Made by a program: the position numbers and the translations under genes. From contig NZ_CP060495.1 in NCBI RefSeq assembly GCF_014334095.1, forward strand, positions 581,001 to 645,000: 64,000 bases of DNA, in the 5' to 3' direction. This stretch comes from Novosphingopyxis iocasae. Its GTDB lineage: Bacteria > Pseudomonadota > Alphaproteobacteria > Sphingomonadales > Sphingomonadaceae. Shown here piece after piece: positions 45,405 to 54,530 of the stretch (positions are counted from its first letter, which is position 1; every line of letters begins with the position of its first letter). Under the pieces are notes generated by a model. It was not told where the DNA came from. It searched no databases and worked only from the letters and a program-made list of their open reading frames with translations.

Positions 45405-45495
45405 ACTCCGTTCGCCCCGAGCTTGTTGAAGGGCCGGTCTTCTTAGGGGGGCGTTGCGGATAAGGGCAGTGCTTCGACAGGCTCAGCACAAACGG
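45405..45495. repeat. Dispersed palindromic repeat, copy C
   Basis: GAGCTTGTTGAAG (45419-45431) and CTTCGACAGGCTC (45472-45484) are 13-base arms with two mismatches, both G-U compatible. The dyad extends outward to CCGTT (45409-45413) and AACGG (45491-45495). The centre differs from copies A and B, so only the arms are shared. It lies between sdhE and mfd, both on the minus strand. Confidence 0.82.
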
Positions 45496-45518
45496 TGGAA
45501 GAGAATGTAACGGACCGA

Positions 45519-45791
45519 TCAGCGCGGGATATCGATGAAGTCGAGCTTCCGGAACTTGTCCATCAGCGGGCCATCGAACGCGCTGGGCACGGCCTGCGTT
45601 CCGATGCCCCAGGCCATGATATCGACATCCTGTTCTTCCAGCAGCCGTTCGAACCACTCGAAATCGGCTTCGGTGAAGCTTTCATGATGGCGATCGAAAA
45701 AGCCGCCGATCATGTAATCAGCCTCGCGCGTGCCGCGGTGCCAGGCGCGGAATTTCGTGCGGCGGACGCGGGCGTCGCGGTCGAGAGGCAT
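45519..45791 (-). CDS. sdhE: Succinate dehydrogenase assembly factor SdhE (FAD assembly)
   Basis: A 90-residue protein of the SdhE/Sdh5 family that helps covalent FAD attachment to SdhA. The RGxxE motif is present as RGTRE (20-24) in KFRAWHRGTREADYMIGGFF, and DVDIMAWGIG is the family's second conserved segment. Length is normal. It is divergent from recG (80-base gap) and precedes mfd. Confidence 0.92.
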   Translation of the reverse strand: MPLDRDARVRRTKFRAWHRGTREADYMIGGFFDRHHESFTEADFEWFERLLEEQDVDIMAWGIGTQAVPSAFDGPLMDKFRKLDFIDIPR

Positions 45792-45871
45792 GGCTTGGTT
45801 TCCTGCTGGCGGATGAGACGCGGACCGGGTCTACTCAGCCCGGACATGTTCGGTTAGGAGGCCAGATAATC

Positions 45872-47923
45872 ATGCGGCCCGATATTCTCAATCCACTGTT
45901 CGCCGAATTGACCAGCCTGAAGGGCATCGGTGCCGCGCTGGCAAAGCCGCTCGCGCGCCTGAAGCTGGAGCGGGTGAAGGACCTGCTTTTTCATTTTCCG
46001 AGCTATTTCGTGCATCGGCGCGCGATCGAAGGATTGGACGACGCGCAGATCGGCGAGACGGTGATCGTAACCGTGAACGTGTTAGATCATCGCAGCGGCG
46101 GCAGCGCGCGCAGCCCCTTGCGCATTCACGCGGCGGACACGCGCGGCGATGTAATCAGCCTGGTCTTTTTCGGTCGCAATTCGGGTTGGGCGAAGAAACA
46201 GCTTCCGGTGGGCGAGACGCGGCGGATCACCGGCAAGCTGGAAGCCTATGGCCAGGAACGCCAGATCATTCATCCGGAGGTTCTGGAAGAGGGTGGGGCG
46301 GTGCCGCTGGTGGAGCCTGTCTATCCGCTGGCCGATGGCATCTCGAACCGGCGCATGGGCGATCTGGTGGCGACTGCGATGCAGCGCGCGCCCCAGGTGC
46401 CCGAATGGATAGAGCCCAGCCTGAAATCCAAGTTCGACTGGCCGGACTGGCGACACGCGCTGGCCGCAGCCCATGGACCGGATGGCGAGGCTGGCAGACA
46501 GCGGCTTGCCTACGACGAGCTGTTTGCCAATCAGCTGGCCTATCTGTTGGTCCGTGCAGCCAGCGACCGGCGGAAGACCTATCCCATCCGGGGCGACGGG
46601 CGCCTGGTCGATGCGCTGAAAATGCCGTTCGCATTGACCGGTGCGCAGGCGCGCTCGGTGCGGGAGATCGAGGGCGATCTGGCGCAGGAACGCCCGATGC
46701 TGCGGCTGCTGCAGGGCGATGTCGGCTCGGGCAAGACGGCGGTGGCGCTGATCGCGATGCTCCGGGCGGTGGAGGCGGGGCGGCAGGCCGCGCTGCTCGC
46801 TCCGACGGAAATTCTCGCGCGCCAGCACTTGGAAAGTCTGCGGGAGCTCGCGCGGTCGCTGCCGGTACAGATCGAAATTCTGACGGGTCGCGATAAAGGA
46901 CGCGTGCGCGAATCTACCCTGATGGGCCTTGCCGACGGATCGATCGATATACTGGTCGGCACGCATGCGATCTTTCAGGAGGCGGTGCGCTACAAGGCGC
47001 TTGGCCTCATCGTGATCGACGAGCAGCACCGCTTCGGCGTGTCGCAGCGATTATTGCTAGCGCAGAAGGCGGAGCGGCCGCCGCATCTTCTGGCCATGAC
47101 GGCGACGCCGATCCCCCGCACCCTGACGCTCGCGCTTTATGGTGAGATGGACGTGTCGCTGCTCGACGAATTGCCGCCGGGGCGCACCCCGGTGGAGACG
47201 GTGGTGGTTTCGGACGAGCGCCTGCCGCAGGTGGTGGACGGTATCGGTCGCCATATCCAGAGCGGCGGTCAGGCCTATTGGGTCTGCCCGCTGGTCGAGG
47301 AGAGCGATGCAAGCGATCTCGCAGCGGCCGAGGAGCGGGCGGCTATGCTGCGGCTGCGCTTCGGCGATAAGGTCGGGCTAGTCCATGGGCGCATGAAAGG
47401 CCCGGAAAAAGACGCGGTGATGGAGCGCTTCGCCAGTGGCGCGCTTTCGCTTCTGGTGGCGACCACGGTGATCGAGGTGGGAGTGAATGTGCCCAACGCG
47501 TCGCTGATGATCGTTGAGGCCGCGGACCGCTTCGGCCTGGCGCAGCTCCATCAGCTACGCGGACGGGTCGGGAGGGGGAGCGCCAAATCCACCTGCCTGC
47601 TGCTGCGCACCGGGCAACTCAGCGAGACATCGCGCGCGCGGCTGGCGCTGATGCGCGAGACCAATGACGGCTTTCGTATCGCGGAAGAGGATCTGAAGCT
47701 GCGCGGCGCAGGAGAACTGATGGGCACGCGCCAGTCAGGCGAGGAAGGCTTTTCCGTAGCGAGCGAGGAGCAGGTGCGCGAGCTGATCGGCTACGCCCGC
47801 GACGATGCGCGCATGCTGATCGAGCGCGACGGCGGGCTGGAAGGCGCGCGGGGAGAAGCGGCGCGAATTGCTCTCTATCTGTTTGAGCGGGACAGCGCGG
47901 TCCGGACTTTGCGCTCGGGCTGA
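45872..47923 (+). CDS. recG: ATP-dependent DNA helicase RecG
   Basis: Branch-migrating SF2 helicase (683 residues) that remodels stalled forks. It has the N-terminal wedge/OB domain (TSLKGIGAALAKPLARL, then a beta-rich region), Walker A LLQGDVGSGKTAVA with Lys288, VIDEQHRFGVSQR, the TATPIPRTL motif, QLRGRVGRGS and the RecG C-terminal LKLRGAGELMGTRQSG. ATG 45872 has TAGGAGG about 11 bases upstream. It is divergent from sdhE and convergent with the PilZ gene. Confidence 0.97.
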   Translation: MRPDILNPLFAELTSLKGIGAALAKPLARLKLERVKDLLFHFPSYFVHRRAIEGLDDAQIGETVIVTVNVLDHRSGGSARSPLRIHAADTRGDVISLVFFGRNSGWAKKQLPVGETRRITGKLEAYGQERQIIHPEVLEEGGAVPLVEPVYPLADGISNRRMGDLVATAMQRAPQVPEWIEPSLKSKFDWPDWRHALAAAHGPDGEAGRQRLAYDELFANQLAYLLVRAASDRRKTYPIRGDGRLVDALKMPFALTGAQARSVREIEGDLAQERPMLRLLQGDVGSGKTAVALIAMLRAVEAGRQAALLAPTEILARQHLESLRELARSLPVQIEILTGRDKGRVRESTLMGLADGSIDILVGTHAIFQEAVRYKALGLIVIDEQHRFGVSQRLLLAQKAERPPHLLAMTATPIPRTLTLALYGEMDVSLLDELPPGRTPVETVVVSDERLPQVVDGIGRHIQSGGQAYWVCPLVEESDASDLAAAEERAAMLRLRFGDKVGLVHGRMKGPEKDAVMERFASGALSLLVATTVIEVGVNVPNASLMIVEAADRFGLAQLHQLRGRVGRGSAKSTCLLLRTGQLSETSRARLALMRETNDGFRIAEEDLKLRGAGELMGTRQSGEEGFSVASEEQVRELIGYARDDARMLIERDGGLEGARGEAARIALYLFERDSAVRTLRSG

Positions 47924-47942
47924 TGATGGCTGAATGAACGCC

Positions 47943-48260
47943 TCAGCGAGGGTTCTGAAGGTCGTCCAGCATCGCGATGAAATCCGGCATGCGGATAATG
48001 CGCTCCAACTGAAAACCCGCGCGCGTATCAACCGCCCAGACGCAATGCGCTTCGATGCGTCCAATGACCGGAAGCCGTACCGAAACCCGGTCGCCCCGGC
48101 TCAAATCCTCGGCATCGTCGATCATGAAGCCGTTGGCCGAGATATTGCAAATGTGCGAGAAATGCTCGCGCCCCGCGGTCCTCTCCATAATCGTCTTGAA
48201 ATCCGCACGGTGGCGCGCGGCCTGTCGGAGATCGAAATTGTCGAGGGCGGCATTCGGCAT
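47943..48260 (-). CDS. PilZ domain protein
   Basis: A 105-residue single-domain protein with PilZ-type features: the arginine-rich N-terminal segment RQAARHRADF (RxxxR-like), then NISANGFMIDD in place of the (D/N)xSxxG motif, and a beta-barrel with GDRVSVRLPVIGRIEAHCVWA. These residues bind c-di-GMP in the family. No partner domain is present, so it is likely an adaptor or effector. Two c-di-GMP turnover proteins are encoded in the same window, but not next to it. Confidence 0.85.
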   Translation of the reverse strand: MPNAALDNFDLRQAARHRADFKTIMERTAGREHFSHICNISANGFMIDDAEDLSRGDRVSVRLPVIGRIEAHCVWAVDTRAGFQLERIIRMPDFIAMLDDLQNPR

Positions 48261-48366
48261 TGATGGTGTCTTTCAGTCGAGGCGCTCATCGGAGCATCGA
48301 CTGTGTAACGGCCTAGTAAAGCCGCCTTTAAGCGTTTTAGCGAACAGAGTCTTACCGCCGCCGCCG

Positions 48367-49590
48367 TCAGCCTTTTGTCACGAGCCCGTGCTTCTTCTTG
48401 CCCGCCGACAGCCGCCGAGGCTTATCACCAGGCTCGATCATGAGGTTCACATCATCAACCGGTTCGCCATCCAGTCGCGCGCCGCCGCCGTCGATCAGCC
48501 GCCGGGCTTCCTTCTTCGAGGCAACAAGACCGAGCTCCAAATAGGCGTCCAGAATGCTGATCGGATCGGTAATAGCGATGGTCGGCAGGTCTTCGCCAGC
48601 GCCGCCGCCTTCGAACGTCGCCTGTGCGGTGGCCGCCGCCGCTTCGGCAGCGTCTTGCCCATGCGCCATGGCGGTGGCCGCGTCGGCCAGGCGCTTCTTG
48701 GCCTCGTTCAACTCCGCGCCCTCAAGCGCTTCCAGACGCGCAATCTCGTCCAGCGGAAGGTCCGTGAACAAACGCAGGAAGCGGCCGATATCGGCATCCT
48801 GCGTGTTGCGCCAGAACTGCCAGTAATCATAAGGGCTCAGCATGTCGGAGCGTAACCAGACGGCGCCGCTAGCCGTCTTGCCCATCTTGCGGCCATCTGC
48901 GGTGGTGATGAGCGGCGTCGTCAGCCCAAACAATTGCGTCCCATCGATCCGCCGGGTCAGCTCCATGCCGTTGACGATATTGCCCCACTGGTCCGATCCG
49001 CCCATCTGCAGGCGGCAGCCATGGCGGCGCGACAGCTCAAGGAAATCATAGGCCTGCAGGATCATATAGTTGAATTCGAGGAAGGTGAGCGGCTGCTCCC
49101 GGTCCAGTCGCAGCTTCACGCTATCGAAGGTGAGCATGCGGTTGACGGTGAAGTGCGGTCCGACATCGCGCAGCAATTCGATATAGCCGAGCTGACCCAG
49201 CCAATCGTCATTGTTGATCATCACGGCATCGGTAGGGCCATCACCGAAAGTGAGGAAGCGTTCGAAAATCTCGCGGATCGAGGCGATGTTGGCCGAAATC
49301 TGATCATCCGAGAGCATTTGCCTGCTCTCGTCCTTGCCGGAGGGGTCGCCCACCTTGGTGGTCCCGCCGCCCATGATCACGATGGGCTTGTGCCCGGCCT
49401 GTTGAAGCTGGCGCAGCATCATGATGGAAACCAGATGGCCCACATGGAGCGAGGGGCCGGTCGCATCGAAGCCGATATAGCCCGGCACAATCTCCTTGCT
49501 CGCCAGCGCGTCAAGCCCTTCGGCGTCGGTCAACTGGTGGATGTAGCCGCGCTCATCAAGCGTGCGAAGAAGATCGGACGTATAGTTCAT
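48367..49590 (-). CDS. tyrS: Tyrosyl-tRNA synthetase
   Basis: Class I aminoacyl-tRNA synthetase (407 residues). The HIGH motif appears as SLHVGHL, the tyrosine-binding GGSDQWGNI is present, and the KMSKS loop reads KMGKTASG. The C-terminal S4 domain (about 340-400) includes [24 protein letters not shown] 49590 gives the normal N-terminus ([19 protein letters not shown]); the frame is open upstream without homology. It stands alone between PilZ and a divergent gene. Confidence 0.97.
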   Translation of the reverse strand: MNYTSDLLRTLDERGYIHQLTDAEGLDALASKEIVPGYIGFDATGPSLHVGHLVSIMMLRQLQQAGHKPIVIMGGGTTKVGDPSGKDESRQMLSDDQISANIASIREIFERFLTFGDGPTDAVMINNDDWLGQLGYIELLRDVGPHFTVNRMLTFDSVKLRLDREQPLTFLEFNYMILQAYDFLELSRRHGCRLQMGGSDQWGNIVNGMELTRRIDGTQLFGLTTPLITTADGRKMGKTASGAVWLRSDMLSPYDYWQFWRNTQDADIGRFLRLFTDLPLDEIARLEALEGAELNEAKKRLADAATAMAHGQDAAEAAAATAQATFEGGGAGEDLPTIAITDPISILDAYLELGLVASKKEARRLIDGGGARLDGEPVDDVNLMIEPGDKPRRLSAGKKKHGLVTKG

Positions 49591-49721
49591 GGGCGAACGG
49601 TTACATCGGCGGCGCGGTGGGGCCAAGAGGGATCGGGCCACGCTAAGGCAGGAAAAATCTTTGGATGGCGCGCTCACCGAACGGCTTCGACAGCATGACG
49701 GGAAAGCTATATGGTTAGAGG

Positions 49722-50285
49722 ATGACCCAATCCTTCACTCCGTCTGAGCCTCACGAGACCCTGGCGTTGTCGCCGCATCCCAATGGGCCTGTTCCGAACG
49801 ACATCAGCCTGAACGTCGCGATCGAACGCACAACCAGCGGCCTAAAGCTGCGCTATCATCTCGAGATCGCCGAGGAGCGGCTGGCTCTCCCGGACCCGGC
49901 CGAGGCGGCGCGCGCGGATGATCTCTGGCAGACCACCTGTTTCGAACTGTTCCTGCGCCGTCCGGGCGAGAGCGCCTATGAGGAGTTCAATTTCTCGCCC
50001 TCCTATCGCTGGGCGGCCTATCGCTTTACGGATGTGCGCGAGGGGATGACGCCGCTGGACTTACCGGCACCGCCCGTTACCGGCCTTGATGCTTCAGCGA
50101 GCCATTTTGCGCTGGAGGCGGAACTGGTGCTTCCCTTTGAATGGCGGGTAAAGGCGCTCGAGGCGGCGGTTTCGGCGGTAATTGAGACGGTGGACGGCGA
50201 TAAAAGCTACTGGGCGGTCGCACATCCCGGGGCGCAGCCGGATTTCCATGATCCGGGCAGTTTTGTGCTCAAGCTGCCGGCCTGA
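49722..50285 (+). CDS. DOMON-like domain protein
   Basis: A 187-residue protein with a predicted beta-sandwich of DOMON/CBM9-like type: [46 protein letters not shown]-type segments and [25 protein letters not shown] at the end. It has no signal peptide. CBM9-like folds often bind sugars or heme; which applies here is unknown. It sits 50 bases upstream of the NamZ-like gene on the same strand, so a joint role in handling peptidoglycan sugars is possible. Confidence 0.8.
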   Translation: MTQSFTPSEPHETLALSPHPNGPVPNDISLNVAIERTTSGLKLRYHLEIAEERLALPDPAEAARADDLWQTTCFELFLRRPGESAYEEFNFSPSYRWAAYRFTDVREGMTPLDLPAPPVTGLDASASHFALEAELVLPFEWRVKALEAAVSAVIETVDGDKSYWAVAHPGAQPDFHDPGSFVLKLPA

Positions 50286-50335
50286 GTCGCCGCCCTGAAG
50301 TTGCAATCACTGGTCTGCGGCGGATCGCCGGAGCG

Positions 50336-51565
50336 ATGGAGTATATTGGTTTGAGCGAGTTCAAATTTGGGATCGACCGCCTTCTGAGTGAACCCGAACT
50401 GCGCGCGCCGCTGAAAGGCAAACGCGTGGCACTGGTGGCCCATCCGGCATCTGTGACCGCGGACCTTACGCATTCGCTGGACGCGCTGGCGGGATGTGAG
50501 GATATCAATCTGACCGCTGCCTTCGGCCCGCAACATGGGCTGAAGGGCGATAAGCAGGACAATATGGTCGAGACGCCGGACGAGACCGACCGCGTTCACG
50601 GCATCCCGGTGTTCAGCCTCTACGGCGACGTTCGCCGCCCGAAAGGCCAGTCGATGAGCACCTTCGATGTGGTCCTGATCGATCTGCAGGATCTCGGCTG
50701 CCGCATCTACACTTTCGTCACGACGCTGCTCTACATGATCGAAGCCTGCGCCGAGCATGGCAAGGAAGTCTGGGTGCTGGACCGGCCCAATCCGGCGGGT
50801 CGCCCGGTCGAGGGGTTGACGCTGCGTCCCGGCTACGAAAGTTTCGTCGGCGCCGCGCCCATGCCGATGCGTCACGGATTGACGCTGGGTGAAATGGGGC
50901 GTTGGTTCATCGATCATTTCAGGATCGAGGTGGATTATCGCGTCGTCGAGATGCAGGGTTGGCAGCCGGATGCCACGCCGGGTTTCGGCTGGCCGGAAAG
51001 CCGCATCTGGATCAACCCCAGCCCTAATGCGCCGAACCTGTCCATGGCCCGCAGCTACGCTGGAACGGTGATGCTGGAGGGCGCGACGCTGAGCGAGGGG
51101 AGGGGGACGACCCGCCCGCTCGAGATCTTCGGCGCACCGGATATCGATGCGCGCGCCGTGATCGATACCATGCGCACGGCCGCGCCGGAATGGCTGGAAG
51201 GCTGCGCACTGCGGGAAATCTGGTTCGAGCCGACGTTCCACAAGCATGCCGGACAGCTGTGCCACGGGGTCCACATTCACCCGGAAGGCCGCTTCTACGA
51301 TCATGCCGCGTTCCGGCCCTGGCGCCTCCAGGCCCTCGCTTTCAAGGCGATCCGGCGGCTCTACCCGGACTATCCGCTGTGGCGTGGTATGGACTTCAAA
51401 TATGAATATACCGAGGGCCATCTCGCCATCGACGTTATCAATGGCGGCCCCGCTTTGCGCGAATGGGTCGACGACCCACAATCCACGCCGAGCGATCTCG
51501 ACGCGCTGGCGCATGGTGACGAGGCGGCATGGTGCGCGGCAAGCAGCGATTTCCTGATTTATTGA
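50336..51565 (+). CDS. DUF1343 / NamZ-like exo-beta-N-acetylmuramidase, cytoplasmic form
   Basis: A 409-residue protein of the DUF1343 (GH171) family, whose Bacillus member NamZ releases terminal MurNAc from peptidoglycan fragments. The hallmarks are FGIDRLLSEPELRAPLKGKRVALVAHPASV, AAFGPQHGLKGDKQD, DVVLIDLQDLGCRIYT, DRPNPAG and SRIWINPSPNAPN. Unlike secreted NamZ there is no signal peptide, so it should act in the cytoplasm, where MurNAc could be used by AmgK/MurU (also in this window). The start may be ATG 50336 or TTG 50351; the latter has GGAG nine bases upstream. It is followed 11 bases on by the JmjC/cupin gene. Confidence 0.87.
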   Translation: MEYIGLSEFKFGIDRLLSEPELRAPLKGKRVALVAHPASVTADLTHSLDALAGCEDINLTAAFGPQHGLKGDKQDNMVETPDETDRVHGIPVFSLYGDVRRPKGQSMSTFDVVLIDLQDLGCRIYTFVTTLLYMIEACAEHGKEVWVLDRPNPAGRPVEGLTLRPGYESFVGAAPMPMRHGLTLGEMGRWFIDHFRIEVDYRVVEMQGWQPDATPGFGWPESRIWINPSPNAPNLSMARSYAGTVMLEGATLSEGRGTTRPLEIFGAPDIDARAVIDTMRTAAPEWLEGCALREIWFEPTFHKHAGQLCHGVHIHPEGRFYDHAAFRPWRLQALAFKAIRRLYPDYPLWRGMDFKYEYTEGHLAIDVINGGPALREWVDDPQSTPSDLDALAHGDEAAWCAASSDFLIY

Positions 51566-51576
51566 GGTTCTTCAAG

Positions 51577-52776
51577 ATGACCAACGGCACCGATGACAGT
51601 CCTAGCCGGTTGGCGAATTTTCTGACGCCTACTTCGCTCGATCGTTTTCTGTCGGAATATTACGATAATGTGCCGCTGCACGTCTCTGCCGATGATGCCG
51701 CATCGGATCGGCAAGAGCTTATGGACAGTGCAACGGTATCCGCGCTGCTCCGCAACACGGTCCACTGGCCCGAACCCGGTCTGAAGCTCGTCGCAAACGG
51801 ACAGTCGATCGCGTCTGCACATTATCATTCTCTGCGCGAACTGGCGAACGGTGCTCAACAAGTCCCCAATGCGGATTTGATCGAAGGCCTGATGCGTATG
51901 GGCGCGACCCTGATCATCGATGGGCTGGAGGACCGGGTGCCGCCCCTTCGACGGCTGTGCGAGGCGTTGGGCCGCCAGTTCGCGGCAAAAGTCGGTGTCA
52001 ATCTTTATGCTTCCCAATCCGGGGTGGCGGGCTTTGCGAGTCACTGCGACCCCCACGAAGTCTTTGCCGTCCAATGCGAAGGCGAGAAAGTCTGGCGCAT
52101 TTATGCCAATCGAGCGGATCGACCTGTTTCAGGCACTATTCTCCGCGATCAACAAGCGATCGATCGAGCGAAGGGGCCGGTTGCTTATGAAATCCGAATG
52201 CAGCCGGGTGACCTTCTCTATATTCCGCGTGGATATTATCATGACGCTTTGGCTACAGGCGGATCATCTTTGCACCTTACTTTTGGCGTGCAACCGCTTT
52301 ACGGATTGGCAATATTCGATCTTCTCCGCGATCTCGCGCGCAACGATACGCGAATACGGGCTTATTTTCCGTCGGCGAATGATGGGTCGCGACTTGAGCA
52401 ACATCTCGATCAGATTGCCGAAATCGTGGCCGACCTCATTAGGAAGCCAGGGCTACGAGAAGATATTGCTGTAAAACAGCGTCTTCTGGCGGGCAGAGGG
52501 AGTGCTGAACCCACCAGCTCGTCCGACCGTATTTTTTCGCGGACGGGTTTGCGAGCTCATGTTGAGCAACCGAGTTCGGGTTCGGTTCTCGTGCTCGGCG
52601 GAAAAAGGGAGCCGGCAGGCTTTCTAAGTGATGCCGCGCACTGGGCACTATCACAATCCAGTTTTACTTCATTCCAGATTGAAGCGCGTTTTGCTCACCA
52701 TCCAAGAGGAGAGGTTAACGCCTTGCTGGACTTGTTGCTGAAGCACGGGGCGTTCGTCGAACAACGTCCCAATTGA
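51577..52776 (+). CDS. JmjC/cupin_4-like 2-oxoglutarate oxygenase
   Basis: A 399-residue protein resembling the cupin_4/JmjC ribosomal oxygenases. Iron ligands are His156 and Asp158 (SHCDPHEVF) and His222 (IPRGYYHDA). FLTPTSLDRFLSEYYDNVPLHV is the usual N-terminal helix leading to a PL motif, and the C-terminal third should form the dimer/winged-helix part. The substrate could be a ribosomal protein, or a natural-product peptide as in some cupin_4 proteins. From about 52050 to 52770 third codon positions contain more A and T than the neighbours, suggesting a different history. GAGG nine bases before the ATG supports the start. Confidence 0.82.
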   Translation: MTNGTDDSPSRLANFLTPTSLDRFLSEYYDNVPLHVSADDAASDRQELMDSATVSALLRNTVHWPEPGLKLVANGQSIASAHYHSLRELANGAQQVPNADLIEGLMRMGATLIIDGLEDRVPPLRRLCEALGRQFAAKVGVNLYASQSGVAGFASHCDPHEVFAVQCEGEKVWRIYANRADRPVSGTILRDQQAIDRAKGPVAYEIRMQPGDLLYIPRGYYHDALATGGSSLHLTFGVQPLYGLAIFDLLRDLARNDTRIRAYFPSANDGSRLEQHLDQIAEIVADLIRKPGLREDIAVKQRLLAGRGSAEPTSSSDRIFSRTGLRAHVEQPSSGSVLVLGGKREPAGFLSDAAHWALSQSSFTSFQIEARFAHHPRGEVNALLDLLLKHGAFVEQRPN

Positions 52777-52878
52777 GTCCATCCAAAGGGGCATTACGCG
52801 CGCAATTCTGGACTCTATCGGGTTGCTAATCGCGACCCTGTAGCAGGGTTTCAGCAGACGAGGACAAGGAGCCGAAAT

Positions 52879-53196
52879 ATGGCCGATGAAGATTATGTGT
52901 ATGATGAGGAAAGCGGCGAGTGGATGCCGGCGTCGGAACTGACGGCGAAGCAGTCGGCGGATGCGGTGGACGATGACGGACCGCTTGAAGTGCGTGATGC
53001 TGTCGGCAATCTACTGAGCGATGGCGATCAGGTGACGTTGATCAAGGACCTCGACGTCAAGGGTGCGGGCCAGACGCTGAAGCAGGGCACTGTGATCAAA
53101 AGCATCCGCCTGACCGGCGACGCGCAGGAGATCGACTGCAAATATCCCGGCATCAAAGGCCTCGTCCTGCGCGCGGAGTTCGTTAGGAAACGCTAA
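52879..53196 (+). CDS. PhnA-like (YjdM) domain protein lacking the zinc ribbon
   Basis: A 105-residue protein whose C-terminal 70 residues are the PhnA domain (VRDAVGNLLSDGDQVTLIKDLDVKGAGQTLKQGT..., then IDCKYPGIKGLVLRAEFVRK). The name comes from the E. coli phn region, but phosphonate metabolism is not implied. The N-terminus is acidic (DEDYVYDEESGEWMPASEL) in place of the Cys4 zinc ribbon of E. coli YjdM. An AAGGAG site lies about 8 bases before the ATG, and the 102-base gap upstream contains a short hairpin (52835-52849). Confidence 0.85.
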   Translation: MADEDYVYDEESGEWMPASELTAKQSADAVDDDGPLEVRDAVGNLLSDGDQVTLIKDLDVKGAGQTLKQGTVIKSIRLTGDAQEIDCKYPGIKGLVLRAEFVRKR

Positions 53197-53261
53197 GCCG
53201 AAGGCGCTATAAGGAAGTTTGTCGGAGGCGGCGACCTAGGATATCGATCGCTGCGCTGAGA

Positions 53262-54446
53262 CTACTGCCCCTGCTTGCGGCTCAGTTCGCGCATCGCATC
53301 GTCAAGACCGTCCAGCGTCAGCGGATACATGCGGCCGTCCACCAGATCGCGGATCATCTTCACGCTCTGCGAGTAGCCCCACTGGCGCTCTGGCACCGGG
53401 TTGATCCAGGCGGTGGCGGGGTAGGTATTGGTCAGGCGGTGCAGCCAGACCGCGCCCGCTTCCTCGTTGAAATGTTCTACGCTGCCGCCTGGATGGCTGA
53501 TCTCATAGGGGCTCATCGACGCATCGCCGACGATGATCACTTTATAGTCATGGCCATATTTGTGCAGGATATCCCAGGTCGGCGTCCGCTCGGTGAAGCG
53601 GCGGCGGTTGTCCTTCCATACGCCTTCGTAAAGGCAATTGTGGAAATAGAAGAACTCCAGATTCTTGAACTCGCTCGTCGCCGCGCTGAATAGCTCTTCA
53701 GTCAGTTTTACGAACGGATCCATCGATCCGCCGACGTCCAGAAACAAGAGCAGCTTCACCGCATTATGCCGTTCGGGCCGCATGTGGATGTCGAGCCAGC
53801 CCTGCTTGGCGGTGCCGCGAATGGTGGCATCGATATCCAGCTCTTCCGCCGCGCCTTCGCGCGCAAACCGGCGCAGCCGGCGTAGCGCCACCTTGATGTT
53901 GCGCGTGCCCAGCTCCCGCGTGTTGTCGAGGTTTTTGAACTCGCGCTTATCCCAGACCTTCACCGCCTTTTTGTGGCGCGATTCTCCGCCGATACGCACG
54001 CCTTCCGGATTGTAGCCCGAATTGCCATAGGGGCTTGTGCCGCCAGTGCCGATCCACTTGTTGCCGCCTTGGTGGCGCTCTTCCTGTTCTTCCAAGCGCT
54101 TCTTGAGCGTATCCATCAGCTCGTCCCAGTCGCCGATCTTTTCGATCTCCGCCATTTCTTCCGGAGACAGATATTTCTCCGCGACCGCTTTCAACCAATC
54201 TAGCGGAATATCCTGCTGCTCGGTCCCATAGTTCGTCTCCAGACCCTTGAAGACCTTGGAGAATACCTGATCGAAGCGATCCAGCTTGCCTTCGTCTTTC
54301 ACCAGCGTGGCGCGCGCGAGATAATAGAACTCCTCGGGCCGCCGCTCGATCACCTCGCTCTCTAGCGCCTCAAGCAGCATCAGATGTTCTTTCAACGTCA
54401 CCCCGATCCCGGCGGTGCGCAGTTCGTCCATGAAGGCGAAGAACAT
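53262..54446 (-). CDS. VWA domain (CoxE-like) protein
   Basis: A 394-residue protein whose C-terminal half is a von Willebrand A domain; the MIDAS motif reads LLFLDVGGSMDPF (DxGxS type), with a later threonine/aspartate region at KVIIVGDASM. The N-terminal half is helical and acidic. Proteins of this group work with MoxR AAA+ ATPases as chaperones for metal-cofactor or complex assembly. The MoxR partner gene is on the same strand at 56001-56846, but a chemoreceptor gene on the opposite strand now separates them. Function in this organism is not known. Confidence 0.88.
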   Translation of the reverse strand: MFFAFMDELRTAGIGVTLKEHLMLLEALESEVIERRPEEFYYLARATLVKDEGKLDRFDQVFSKVFKGLETNYGTEQQDIPLDWLKAVAEKYLSPEEMAEIEKIGDWDELMDTLKKRLEEQEERHQGGNKWIGTGGTSPYGNSGYNPEGVRIGGESRHKKAVKVWDKREFKNLDNTRELGTRNIKVALRRLRRFAREGAAEELDIDATIRGTAKQGWLDIHMRPERHNAVKLLLFLDVGGSMDPFVKLTEELFSAATSEFKNLEFFYFHNCLYEGVWKDNRRRFTERTPTWDILHKYGHDYKVIIVGDASMSPYEISHPGGSVEHFNEEAGAVWLHRLTNTYPATAWINPVPERQWGYSQSVKMIRDLVDGRMYPLTLDGLDDAMRELSRKQGQ

Positions 54447-54530
54447 TGTTCGGAATTCCTATTCTGCGTTTACGCGGCGCTAACCATCTGGAGGCTAGCA
54501 GTCGTCGGGACTAAAAGGGAAACGTTACCA

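Noticed and set aside
49680-49700. A fourth copy of the dispersed palindromic repeat upstream of the DOMON-like gene
   Set aside because: Only one half-arm (GGCTTCGACAG) is present and the opposite arm is missing, so it may be chance.
52775-52815. GAGTCCA / TGGACTC inverted repeat after the cupin gene as a terminator
   Set aside because: Arms are only seven bases, the loop is 27 bases and no T-run follows.
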